A DNA stretch of 64,000 nt, taken from contig JAFKHH010000018.1 in NCBI GenBank assembly GCA_017306865.1, positions 62,001 to 126,000 of the forward strand, read 5' to 3'. The position numbers and the translations under genes are program-made. Origin of the DNA: Filimonas sp. (GTDB taxonomy: Bacteria > Bacteroidota > Bacteroidia > Chitinophagales > Chitinophagaceae). Of this stretch, positions 43,733 to 50,502 are shown piece by piece. The notes beneath the pieces are model-generated. The model did no database searches. It worked only from the letters and a program-made list of their open reading frames with translations, and was not told where the DNA came from. The stretch's first letter is position 1, and each line of letters begins with the position of its first letter.

Positions 43733-44069
43733 GAGAAGAGTGGGCCAACTTTCTTTAGCTTAATTATTACTGCTAATTGTATTAATCATTTCTATAAAAA
43801 TACACCTGTTTCTTGCAATAGGCTTAGTAACAGTATGGCACAGGCCGGGAGGCCTGCGCCAGTAAAAGAGAAGAGTGGTCCACTTTCTTTAGCTCAATTA
43901 CAATAAGATGTATGCCTTTCAAAAGTGGACCACTCTTCTCGCTGGCAGATAGCTGGTTCGTGAGAACACAAACCCTTACTAGCCATGTCCTCACTCATGG
44001 CAAGCAGAGAGCGGAAGACCTATAAGGTTTCCAAAACCTTATAGGTCTATATTTAGCCTCACGAACCAG
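43733..44069. repeat. Cluster of stems, two of them shared with other gaps
   Basis: The cluster contains: GGCACAGGCC/GGCCTGCGCC (43837-43860); 19-base perfect arms GAGAAGAGTGGTCCACTTT (43868-43886 and 43922-43940); CTGGTTCGTGAG with its complement (43953-43964 and 44058-44069); nested inside that, GCCATG/CATGGC (43982-44001) and AGACCTATAAGGTTT with its complement (44016-44048). A degenerate direct copy of GAGAAGAGTGG...CTTTCTTTAGCT begins at 43733. The last stem has a twin at 50336-50368. Confidence 0.75.
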
Positions 44070-44185
44070 GGCAAAGGAAACATACCAAACAGCCCCCATC
44101 TTCAACAATATAACAATACAACCATTAAACAATTTACCCCCTCTCAATCCCTTTCCTTAATTTTATCATATAAACTCTATTCAAC

Positions 44186-45292
44186 ATGCGTTATCTGCTC
44201 CTATTGATGACAGGCCTTTCCCTTGCGGCCTGCAACACCAACAAATCAGACAAGAAGATCAGCACTGATCCGCAACTAAGCGAAACCAATATTTATAACA
44301 AGGATTCTGTCTTGTATGCTGTAGAAACACATAAGGCAACGAACCCCGAATCCGACAAGAACTTTTTGAGCGCGATAGACCAGTACCGTAACAAGAAGGA
44401 CGCCAGCGGCAGTATAGCTTTATTTAAAAAATCAGTAACACTGCAGCCACAGGCTAAAGCATATTACGAATTAGGTAACGCCTTATTTGATACAAAAAAT
44501 TACAATGAGGCCATTTCTGCATATGGTATTGCAGAAGCACTAAATTATAAACCGCTCTCAAAGGTTTTGTACAATACAGCGTGTGCATACTCCTTGCTGG
44601 AGAATGATACAACAGCATTATACTATCTCGTTTCCGCCATTGAATATGGTTATAGCAATGCACAAAATATTTTTAAAGACCCGGACCTTGCATTTGCAAG
44701 AAAGTACTACGAGTTTGAAGGTAAAGTCCGCACAGCACTAAGCGGCTCAAGCGATCCGGATAAATTGCAATGGAGCTTGTTCTCTAAAGAATTTAAACCG
44801 CTCGCATTTCCTGTAACGTTTGATATGGACTACAAACTTTCTAAAGAGCATACGATCTCTTACGATTATGAAAAGTATGTGGCAGAAATGCGGGACAATA
44901 AATTTTCCCGTGAGGTAGGCATGGAATTCTATTACGTTGGTACAGTGAAAAACTCTGACTCTATTAAAACAATTGTGTATGCAGGCCGTGATGAGGTGTA
45001 TGACGAAGATGTAAAACCGGAAGACTTACCTACCACATATTATATCGCCAGCTTTGACAGCAAAGGCAAACTGATTGACAAGCTGCTGATAGGCGGGCAT
45101 ACAAAACTAAAGGACCCGGTAAAGGTGCCAACGCTGAAAGACAACAACATCCAGATAGCGCTACTAAATGTAACGTATGAAAAAGACCCTGACCAGGAAG
45201 GTTATGCTAACAATAAGATTAAAACGAAAGAGGAAATAGGAAAGGAACAATATTCTATTGGAAAGGATGGAAAATTTGTAAAGCAGGGATAG
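44186..45292 (+). CDS. TPR-containing lipoprotein, unknown
   Basis: The 368-residue protein has lipobox LSLAAC (Cys16). A tetratricopeptide-like region spans about residues 65-150 (AIALFKKSVTL-like spacing, AKAYYELGNALFDTKNYNEAISAYGIAEAL, LYNTACAYSLLENDTTALYYLVSAIEYG), broken here into its two repeats. The C-terminal 180 residues are polar beta-rich sequence I do not recognise (YYVGTVKNSDSIKTIVYAG, TYYIASFDSKGKLIDKLLIGG in parts). It should be attached to an envelope membrane and may scaffold other proteins. It is monocistronic with a terminator. Confidence 0.8.
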   Translation: MRYLLLLMTGLSLAACNTNKSDKKISTDPQLSETNIYNKDSVLYAVETHKATNPESDKNFLSAIDQYRNKKDASGSIALFKKSVTLQPQAKAYYELGNALFDTKNYNEAISAYGIAEALNYKPLSKVLYNTACAYSLLENDTTALYYLVSAIEYGYSNAQNIFKDPDLAFARKYYEFEGKVRTALSGSSDPDKLQWSLFSKEFKPLAFPVTFDMDYKLSKEHTISYDYEKYVAEMRDNKFSREVGMEFYYVGTVKNSDSIKTIVYAGRDEVYDEDVKPEDLPTTYYIASFDSKGKLIDKLLIGGHTKLKDPVKVPTLKDNNIQIALLNVTYEKDPDQEGYANNKIKTKEEIGKEQYSIGKDGKFVKQG

Positions 45293-45335
45293 CCACAGCC
45301 ACCAAGGCACTAAGACAGTAAGAAACACAAAGAAG
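45292..45335. repeat. ACCAAGGCACTAAGAC-word repeat
   Basis: GCCACAGCCACCAAGGCACT and AAGACAGTAAGAAACACAAAG words directly follow the lipoprotein stop. They are of the same family as 26591, 45461 and 50078, and form a loose inverted pair with the 45461-45496 copy across the terminator. Confidence 0.65.
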
Positions 45336-45344
45336 ATATGTTAC

Positions 45345-45375
45345 AAAATGCCGGCTAACTGGTAGCCGGCATTTT
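45345..45375 (+). terminator. Terminator after the TPR lipoprotein gene
   Basis: AAAATGCCGGCTA and TAGCCGGCATTTT are 13-base perfect arms with a five-base loop, followed by more T. AT-rich on both sides, it may also act for the gene arriving from the right. Confidence 0.88.
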
Positions 45376-45456
45376 TTTATATCAATATTATATTTACTTG
45401 CAAGACTTCAAACATTAGGTAGTTTATTCACGATTCGCGTTTGACGATTCACAAAA

Positions 45457-46116
45457 TTATCCTTGGCGCACCTTCGTGCCTTCGAGTCTTAGTGGCCCAT
45501 ACCTTATCATTACTTCTGCAACGATTAAGTTCAACGTCCAGCTTAGCCATGCGATCCAGATATAGGCAAGAATAGGCTTGATGGGAATGTTCAGTAAATC
45601 TATCATATAAGCATAGAAGCGTAGCGTAAGTGCGGATAAGGTAAGTGCGTAACTTCTTATCATCATATTAATATGTGGCTGCCATTTTCTTTGCAAAGCA
45701 TATCTCCAGGCCATTGCTGTTGTATATAGCCACAAGCAGGAAAGAATAACAAAACTTACCCGGGCAGGCCAGCCGCCATTTGCATAAAAACTCATGATCA
45801 GCCCACCGGGACCGCTTGCAAACAATACAATGAACACATATACTTTACCAATGTTCCTGTGCCACCGCGGATGTTTGTATAAAAGGTATTTGCTAAACTG
45901 TAGAAGGCCGGCAATGAGTACAAATGTGCTAACGAGGACATGCACATAAAAGCCAACACGCCAACTTTTTATATGATAGACCAGTTGCTTGGTCATCAGG
46001 AAGTCTGTATATCTATCAAACTTTGCATAGGGAATGGTGAGGCATACCATAAGCCATATACCGTAGAAGATAGCTAGTGTTATCAGTAGGCGTACTATAT
46101 TCTTAATTGAAAGCAT
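45457..46116 (-). CDS. DUF2306 membrane protein with repeat-derived C-terminus
   Basis: The 219-residue protein has about six membrane helices and a DUF2306 pattern: HVLVSTFVLIAGLLQFSKYL, HPRWHRNIGKVYVFIVLF, GPGGLIMSFYANGGWPARVSF, WRYALQRKWQPHINMMIRSYALTLSALTLRF (in parts). The histidines in HPRWHRNIGK and WQPHINMMIR could bind heme or metal, but that is only inference. The last 13 residues, GPLRLEGTKVRQG, are encoded by a dispersed intergenic repeat (45461-45496), so the native C-terminus may have been replaced or extended. Confidence 0.83.
   Translation of the reverse strand: MLSIKNIVRLLITLAIFYGIWLMVCLTIPYAKFDRYTDFLMTKQLVYHIKSWRVGFYVHVLVSTFVLIAGLLQFSKYLLYKHPRWHRNIGKVYVFIVLFASGPGGLIMSFYANGGWPARVSFVILSCLWLYTTAMAWRYALQRKWQPHINMMIRSYALTLSALTLRFYAYMIDLLNIPIKPILAYIWIAWLSWTLNLIVAEVMIRYGPLRLEGTKVRQG
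45461..45496. repeat. CCTTCGTGCCTTCGAGTCTT-word repeat overlapping the DUF2306 gene
   Basis: CCACTAAGACTCGAAGGCAC with GAAGGTGCGCCAAGG (minus-strand sense) matches the word family at 26591, 45292 and 50078. Here it is in frame with the gene and supplies its final codons. GATTCACG words precede it at 45430-45453. Confidence 0.75.
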
Positions 46117-46121
46117 TCTCC

Positions 46122-46274
46122 ATTTCTAATTTGAAAATGTGGTAATTTGAAAATTTGAGAATGACAGCCATATTTCTTTAAATAGCTACAGAGATTAGAA
46201 ATGCAATAATTTTCAAATTATCTCACTTTCAAATTTTCAAATTCACCCTACATCATACATCTAACATCGTACAT
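46122..46274. repeat. TTTGAAAATTTGAG and ACATCGTACAT word repeats
   Basis: TTTGAAAATGTGGTAATTTG words (46130-46165) face TTTCAAATTATCTCACTTTC words (46211-46243). ACATCATACATCTAACATCG words follow (46250-46274), the family at 8287. There is no gene in this gap, which separates the DUF2306 gene from the lipoprotein gene downstream of 47043. Confidence 0.6.
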
Positions 46275-46293
46275 TCCTCACTTTGTACATCAT

Positions 46294-47043
46294 CTAAGGT
46301 CCATACCAAAATTCTCTTCCTTCACCTTTCACATTACGGAGATATCTTGAATTGGTTTCGTCACCTTTTTCATATACCAATTCAAACTCTGAGTTCTTTT
46401 TTTGAAACTGCGCGTTTGACTGCCAGGCAACAAATATTTTGTCACCTTTTCTTTCCCATGTACCACGCACGGTATTCATTTGGTTTACAAAAGTGGAGTC
46501 TGTTATTTTATCGTAGTAGTTATAAATGCAGCTACCATCTTGATTAAATGCTATGTCGCAATGATCGCCTGACAGCATATTATCATACGACCCGAAGTCA
46601 CCTGTTTCTGTACTTTCCTGTCTTTCCACAACAGCTAGGGTGAATTGCTTCTCTTTTAATGTTGCTGTATTAACAGGCACCCATTTACCTTCTGCCGTTT
46701 TAAAATCTTTGGAGAAGACCAATTTGAAATTGCCATCATACGGGTTATCACCTGGCTCTGCCAATGTAAGTACCCAGTTGTTACCGGATGGTTCAAGTAC
46801 GCCGTGAATGTTCCTGCGAAGCCCCTTGTGTACATTGTAACCGGCCACGTTCTTGCCGCTATAATAATTCAACGTAATAAAGATGGGACTACCTGCAAAA
46901 TCGCCTTTATAAGTGCCCTTAACGTCGTCGGGATAGGCCACTTTAGATTCTATCGCTGTTTCCTTTTGAGGGGAGTTGGAACCCGTTCCGCAGGCGGCGA
47001 GTAGCGTCATGTTAGCAAACAGGAAAATAGGTATAGGTTTCAC
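46294..47043 (-). CDS. Lipoprotein, unknown
   Basis: From a GTG at 47043 the 249-residue product starts with a lipoprotein signal (PIPIFLFANMTLLAAC), giving lipobox LLAAC near Cys19. The mature part is polar with beta-sheet character: VKGTYKGDFAGSPIFITLNYY, EPSGNNWVLTLAE, KTAEGKWVPVN, MNTVRGTWERKGDKIFVAW. It resembles small envelope proteins that gauge ligand or stress, but I assign no family. The only in-frame ATG would start inside the signal, so GTG is chosen; an upstream TTG is also open. Confidence 0.7.
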   Translation of the reverse strand: MKPIPIFLFANMTLLAACGTGSNSPQKETAIESKVAYPDDVKGTYKGDFAGSPIFITLNYYSGKNVAGYNVHKGLRRNIHGVLEPSGNNWVLTLAEPGDNPYDGNFKLVFSKDFKTAEGKWVPVNTATLKEKQFTLAVVERQESTETGDFGSYDNMLSGDHCDIAFNQDGSCIYNYYDKITDSTFVNQMNTVRGTWERKGDKIFVAWQSNAQFQKKNSEFELVYEKGDETNSRYLRNVKGEGREFWYGP

Positions 47044-47301
47044 TGTGATGTTTTTTGTAAAACTATCATTTCTGACCAATCAGCGCGCTTTTCAAACCAA
47101 ATAAAATAATAGTTTTTTTGAATTTGTCCTTTTACGCTATTTTGTATAAAGTTGGTCAGACAGGCGTATAACGACACAGGCGATAAAAGGCGATCATGCC
47201 AATGCAATTGGGAAAAACAGCGCACCGGCAATACTGCCTGATTACTACATTTCTAACCAGTAACACAATTATTATTCCTCATAAACCTTAAAATATACCA
47301 G

Positions 47302-48195
47302 GTGAATAACATTCTTGACATTAATGGTATCTCTAAGTTTTACGGACCTATCCAGGCACTGGACAATGTTTCATTCTCTGTGCCTGCCGGTAGTGTATTC
47401 GGCATCTTAGGGCCAAACGGCAGCGGCAAAACAACTTTGCTGGGCATAGTAATGGACATATTACGCGCCACGTCCGGCACGTTTACTTTATTGGGCCAGC
47501 CACCTTCTGCAGACTCGCGCAAGCACATAGGCACACTACTGGAGACGCCCAATTTTTATCATTACCTGTCAGGTGAAAACAACCTGCGCATTGCGGCTGA
47601 AATAAAGGGCAGTGGTAAGGATAATATAAATGAGGTATTACAGAAGGTAAACCTGTACGATCGCCGCATGAGTAAGTTCATGACATATTCACTCGGTATG
47701 AAGCAACGTCTTGCTATTGCCTCTGCACTGCTTGGCAATCCTGATGTACTCGTATTTGATGAACCTACAAATGGTCTTGACCCTGTTGGCATTGCTGAAA
47801 TACGCGAACTGATCAAACGGCTAGCGGAGGAGGGCAAAACCATCATTATGGCGAGCCACTTGCTGGATGAGGTGGAGAAAGTATGTACGCATGTTGCCAT
47901 TTTAAAGAAGGGTAAATTATTGCTTTCCGGTAATGTAGATGAGGTATTGGTAAATGAAGATATTGTGGAAGTAAGCGCATCCAGCCTCGACAGACTGGAA
48001 GAGGTAATGAGATCGCTTAACGGCCATATCAACATGAAGCGTAACCCACACAGCCTGCAGGTTAATTATCCATTGGGTACAGCAAACCTGGAGCGGATAA
48101 ATCAACACTGTTTTTCACAAGGTGTGGTACTGAATTTACTGCAACTGAAGAAGAAAAGCCTTGAAACAAAATTCTTTGAACTTACCAACAATTAA
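47302..48195 (+). CDS. ABC transporter ATP-binding protein
   Basis: The 297-residue ATPase has Walker A GPNGSGKTT (residues 37-45), signature YSLGMKQRLAIA, Walker B VLVFDEPTNGLDP and switch MASHLLDEVE. The C-terminal 70 residues are the regulatory domain typical of bacitracin/NatA-like ABC-2 exporters. It begins with GTG. The permease follows after 11 bases, so the pair is one operon. The cargo is unknown. Confidence 0.92.
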   Translation: MNNILDINGISKFYGPIQALDNVSFSVPAGSVFGILGPNGSGKTTLLGIVMDILRATSGTFTLLGQPPSADSRKHIGTLLETPNFYHYLSGENNLRIAAEIKGSGKDNINEVLQKVNLYDRRMSKFMTYSLGMKQRLAIASALLGNPDVLVFDEPTNGLDPVGIAEIRELIKRLAEEGKTIIMASHLLDEVEKVCTHVAILKKGKLLLSGNVDEVLVNEDIVEVSASSLDRLEEVMRSLNGHINMKRNPHSLQVNYPLGTANLERINQHCFSQGVVLNLLQLKKKSLETKFFELTNN

Positions 48196-48206
48196 TCTTA
48201 CTTACC

Positions 48207-49001
48207 ATGATAAAATTATTAAAGATAGAATGGCTGAAAGTGAAGAACTACCGTACGTTCTGGATACTTTCTGCATTATTTCTCATCAGCATTTACGGTA
48301 TTAATTATATTACATACGAGGTACAAAGCACATCAAGACCTAAGGCCAACCCAATGGCTGATGCTATTATAGGTACTCCTCCTTTCCAGTTTCCTGATGT
48401 GTGGCACACAGTAAGCTATATGAGTAGCTTCCTGCTGTTCATTCCCGGGTTGCTGATGATCATTTCCATGACGAATGAATACTCTTTTAAAACACACAGG
48501 CAAAACGTCATCGACGGACTTAGCAGAACACAATTCATTATGGTAAAGATGGTGAACGTAGCAATCATTGCTTTCATCTCTACATTGGCTGTGTTTCTTA
48601 CTGCGTTAGGGTTTGGGCTTGCAGAAGGAGCAAGTTATTTTTCTTTTGAGAAGATAGAATACATTGGCTATTTCTTCATACAGGCATTGAGTTATACAGG
48701 TGTTGCACTTTTGTTTAGTGTGTTATTTAAGCGCTCCGGTATAGCAATAGGTGTATTCTTTTTATATGTAGTAGTGTTGGAAAACCTGCTTGCAGGCTTG
48801 CTAAACCGCTATGTGTATGGTATAGGTCATTACCTGCCTTTGGAATCAACAGATAATTTAATTCCTTTTCCATTCTTCAGAAATGTTGTAAAACAGTTTG
48901 TAACACCGCCACCAACATTATACCTGCTGATAGCAGCCGTAATATACCTGGCAGCATATTTCTTTGTTTGCAGAAGGAAATTTGAGACGGATGATTTGTA
49001 A
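48207..49001 (+). CDS. ABC-2 type permease
   Basis: The 264-residue protein has six likely membrane helices (WILSALFLISIYGINYI, YMSSFLLFIPGLLMIIS, VNVAIIAFISTLAVFLTALGF, YIGYFFIQALSYTGVALLFSV, GIAIGVFFLYVVVLENLLAGL, LYLLIAAVIYLAAYFF, the longer ones shown only as read). The segment YSFKTHRQNVIDGLSRTQFIMVKM contains the coupling helix. It is the partner of the ATPase just upstream. The downstream spacer holds AATGGTTATATG-type inverted words (49022-49112). Confidence 0.9.
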   Translation: MIKLLKIEWLKVKNYRTFWILSALFLISIYGINYITYEVQSTSRPKANPMADAIIGTPPFQFPDVWHTVSYMSSFLLFIPGLLMIISMTNEYSFKTHRQNVIDGLSRTQFIMVKMVNVAIIAFISTLAVFLTALGFGLAEGASYFSFEKIEYIGYFFIQALSYTGVALLFSVLFKRSGIAIGVFFLYVVVLENLLAGLLNRYVYGIGHYLPLESTDNLIPFPFFRNVVKQFVTPPPTLYLLIAAVIYLAAYFFVCRRKFETDDL

Positions 49002-49021
49002 TAGTTGAAGGTTCTATTGTT

Positions 49022-49112
49022 ACATTGCTAAATGGTTATATGGCTGAATTGTTTGGAATAATTCAATCATATAACCATTTTACAATTTAACCATTAAGCA
49101 GTTTAGCAATAA
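49022..49112. repeat. ATGGTTATATGG-word inverted repeat
   Basis: ATTGCTAAATGGTTATATGG and TGAATTG words (49025-49053) face AATTCAATCATATAACCATT and following AACCATTAAGCAGTTTAGCA words (49060-49112). It fills the gap between the converging ABC permease and epimerase genes and likely ends both transcripts. Confidence 0.7.
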
Positions 49113-49120
49113 ACGTCTCT

Positions 49121-50050
49121 CTACTTCTTCCCAAGTTCCGTTAATGCTGCGTCTATAGACGGATATAAGAATTGAAACCCTGCCTGTTTAATTTTTGCAG
49201 CACTTACAGTTGTGCTTTTTAATACTTCAATACTTCTACCGCCAAGCATGAGGCGTAATACAAACACTGGTACATGTATAGGTATAAAGGCTTTGCCTTT
49301 AATAGCTGTTGCAATTGAAAGCATGAGTTGTTTATTCGTAACGGGCGTAGGTGCTACCGCATTATATACGCCATGTAACTGCTCATTCTCCAATGCGTAG
49401 CAATACATACGGCAAATGTCTTCTATATGGATCCAGCTTACTATCTGCTCACCAGATCCCATGATGGAGGCGATGCCTAACGGCAATGTTTTTTTAAACT
49501 CAACAAATGCGCCGCCATCGTTACTCAACACAATGCCCGTACGCAGCTTCACCAGGCGCTTACCCAGCGCAGTAACAGGCTCTATACTCTCTTCCCACAA
49601 GCGGCATGTTTCACCAAGATATTCCGGCGATGGTGGTGCAGCTTCTACAAAGCCCTGTTTCTTACTCTCTGCCGTATCCGCACCATACCAGCCAATTGCA
49701 GATGAACTTATAACAGCTTTTACGTGGTTCTCATTATCGCGCAATGCTTTTACAATTAACTGGCTGCTTTTTGTACGGCTGTCCACTATTTCCTGTTTTC
49801 TCGCCTCAGTCCATTTTTTATCTACCACTCCTTCTCCGGCAAGATGAATGATATAATCAGCCCGCTGAATAGCAGCTACATCTATCTGTTCCTGGTTTAC
49901 ATCCCACCCCACGTAGCTAATATTATTCCCTGGCTTATGCCTGGCTGTATCTCTTGTGAGGATGATGACTTCGTAGCCTTTCTTTACCAGCATAGCAGAC
50001 AGGTGCCTGCCTATAAGTCCTGTACCGCCGGAAATAAGTACTGTTTGCAT
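49121..50050 (-). CDS. TIGR01777 family NAD(P)-dependent epimerase-like protein
   Basis: The 309-residue protein starts at ATG 50050 (MQTVLISGGTGLIGRHL), with the GGTGLIG nucleotide-binding loop. It shows the family features YIIHLAGEGVVDKKWTEARKQEI (in parts), SSAIGWYG, EYLGETCRLWEESIEP and the DUF1731-like C-terminus (PIHVPVFVLRLMLGG). The group is related to plant/cyanobacterial cell-division factor SulA/YfcH, but its substrate is unknown. It stands next to the dcw cluster but is separated by about 450 bases of repeats. Confidence 0.9.
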   Translation of the reverse strand: MQTVLISGGTGLIGRHLSAMLVKKGYEVIILTRDTARHKPGNNISYVGWDVNQEQIDVAAIQRADYIIHLAGEGVVDKKWTEARKQEIVDSRTKSSQLIVKALRDNENHVKAVISSSAIGWYGADTAESKKQGFVEAAPPSPEYLGETCRLWEESIEPVTALGKRLVKLRTGIVLSNDGGAFVEFKKTLPLGIASIMGSGEQIVSWIHIEDICRMYCYALENEQLHGVYNAVAPTPVTNKQLMLSIATAIKGKAFIPIHVPVFVLRLMLGGRSIEVLKSTTVSAAKIKQAGFQFLYPSIDAALTELGKK

Positions 50051-50123
50051 AATGGGATGATTTATTGAATGCAATTTGCCACAAAGACAGTAAGGCACAA
50101 AGAAAGCACCAAGATTTATAAGT

Positions 50124-50221
50124 GTGAGTGGTCAGTTGTCAGTTGTGAGTAAAGACTCAGTTTTAAAAAAAGCCCGATGATTCGGCAACACCTCTCTCAC
50201 AACTGACAACTGACCACTCAC
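50124..50221. repeat. 26-base perfect inverted repeat, TGAGTGGTCAG family
   Basis: GTGAGTGGTCAGTTGTCAGT plus TGTGAG (50124-50149) matches exactly the complement at 50196-50221, with a 46-base loop that includes a small AGCCCGATGATTCGGC stem. Single-arm members are at 7598, 13040, 13088 and 50405. Confidence 0.8.
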
Positions 50222-50335
50222 AACTCACATTACACCAGCGATTCTTTGCGGCCTCTGCGCACCCTCTGTGTTCTCTGCGTTACTGTATCGCAAAGGACGC
50301 AAAGAATACGCAAAGAACACAGAGGAGCTATTGTA

Positions 50336-50368
50336 AGACCTATAAGGTTTTAAAAACCTTATAGGTCT
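50336..50368. repeat. AGACCTATAAGG stem, second copy
   Basis: AGACCTATAAGGTTT, three bases TAA, then the exact complement. The copy at 44016-44048 has identical arms but loop CCA, showing that the stem, not the loop, is kept. Confidence 0.8.
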
Positions 50369-50434
50369 GTGTTGAATTGGGCAATTCACGACTGTCGTTC
50401 CTTCACTCACAACTGACAACTCACCACTCACCAT

Positions 50435-50468
50435 AAAAAAAATCCCCCTGAAAGAAAATTCAAGGGGA
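50435..50468 (-). terminator. Terminator after ftsZ
   Basis: On the minus strand TTCAAGGGGA-complementary TCCCCTTGAA pairs with TTCAGGGGGA around a short loop, followed by eight T. It closes the dcw run. Confidence 0.8.
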
Positions 50469-50502
50469 CACAACAACTAAAAACACTATCAGATAAAAAT
50501 GA

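Larger units (their letters stand above)
43582..44185. other. 604-base gene-free hairpin island
   Basis: No credible gene; short open frames here only read repeats. The island contains a terminator candidate (43631-43650) and five further stem structures listed separately as one repeat feature. At the right end is TAATTTTATC near 44158, a possible weak promoter of the lipoprotein gene. Confidence 0.6.
50051..50502. other. 452-base gap packed with word repeats between ftsZ and the epimerase gene
   Basis: No gene is seen. Contents in order: GCCACAAAGACAGTAAGGCA words (50078-50113); a 26-base perfect inverted pair (50124-50149 and 50196-50221); CTTTGCGGCCTCTGCGC-type words (50241-50281) facing CGCAAAGGACGCAAAGAAT-type words (50289-50325); a twin AGACCTATAAGG stem (50336-50368); CACAACTGACAACTCACC words (50405-50432); and the ftsZ terminator. 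Confidence 0.7.

Noticed and set aside
43697-43906. 69-codon frame in the hairpin island
   Set aside because: Simply reads through the repeat arms; composition of repeated SGP words.
50225-50476. 83-codon frame beside ftsZ
   Set aside because: Lies in stacked word repeats and the ftsZ terminator.
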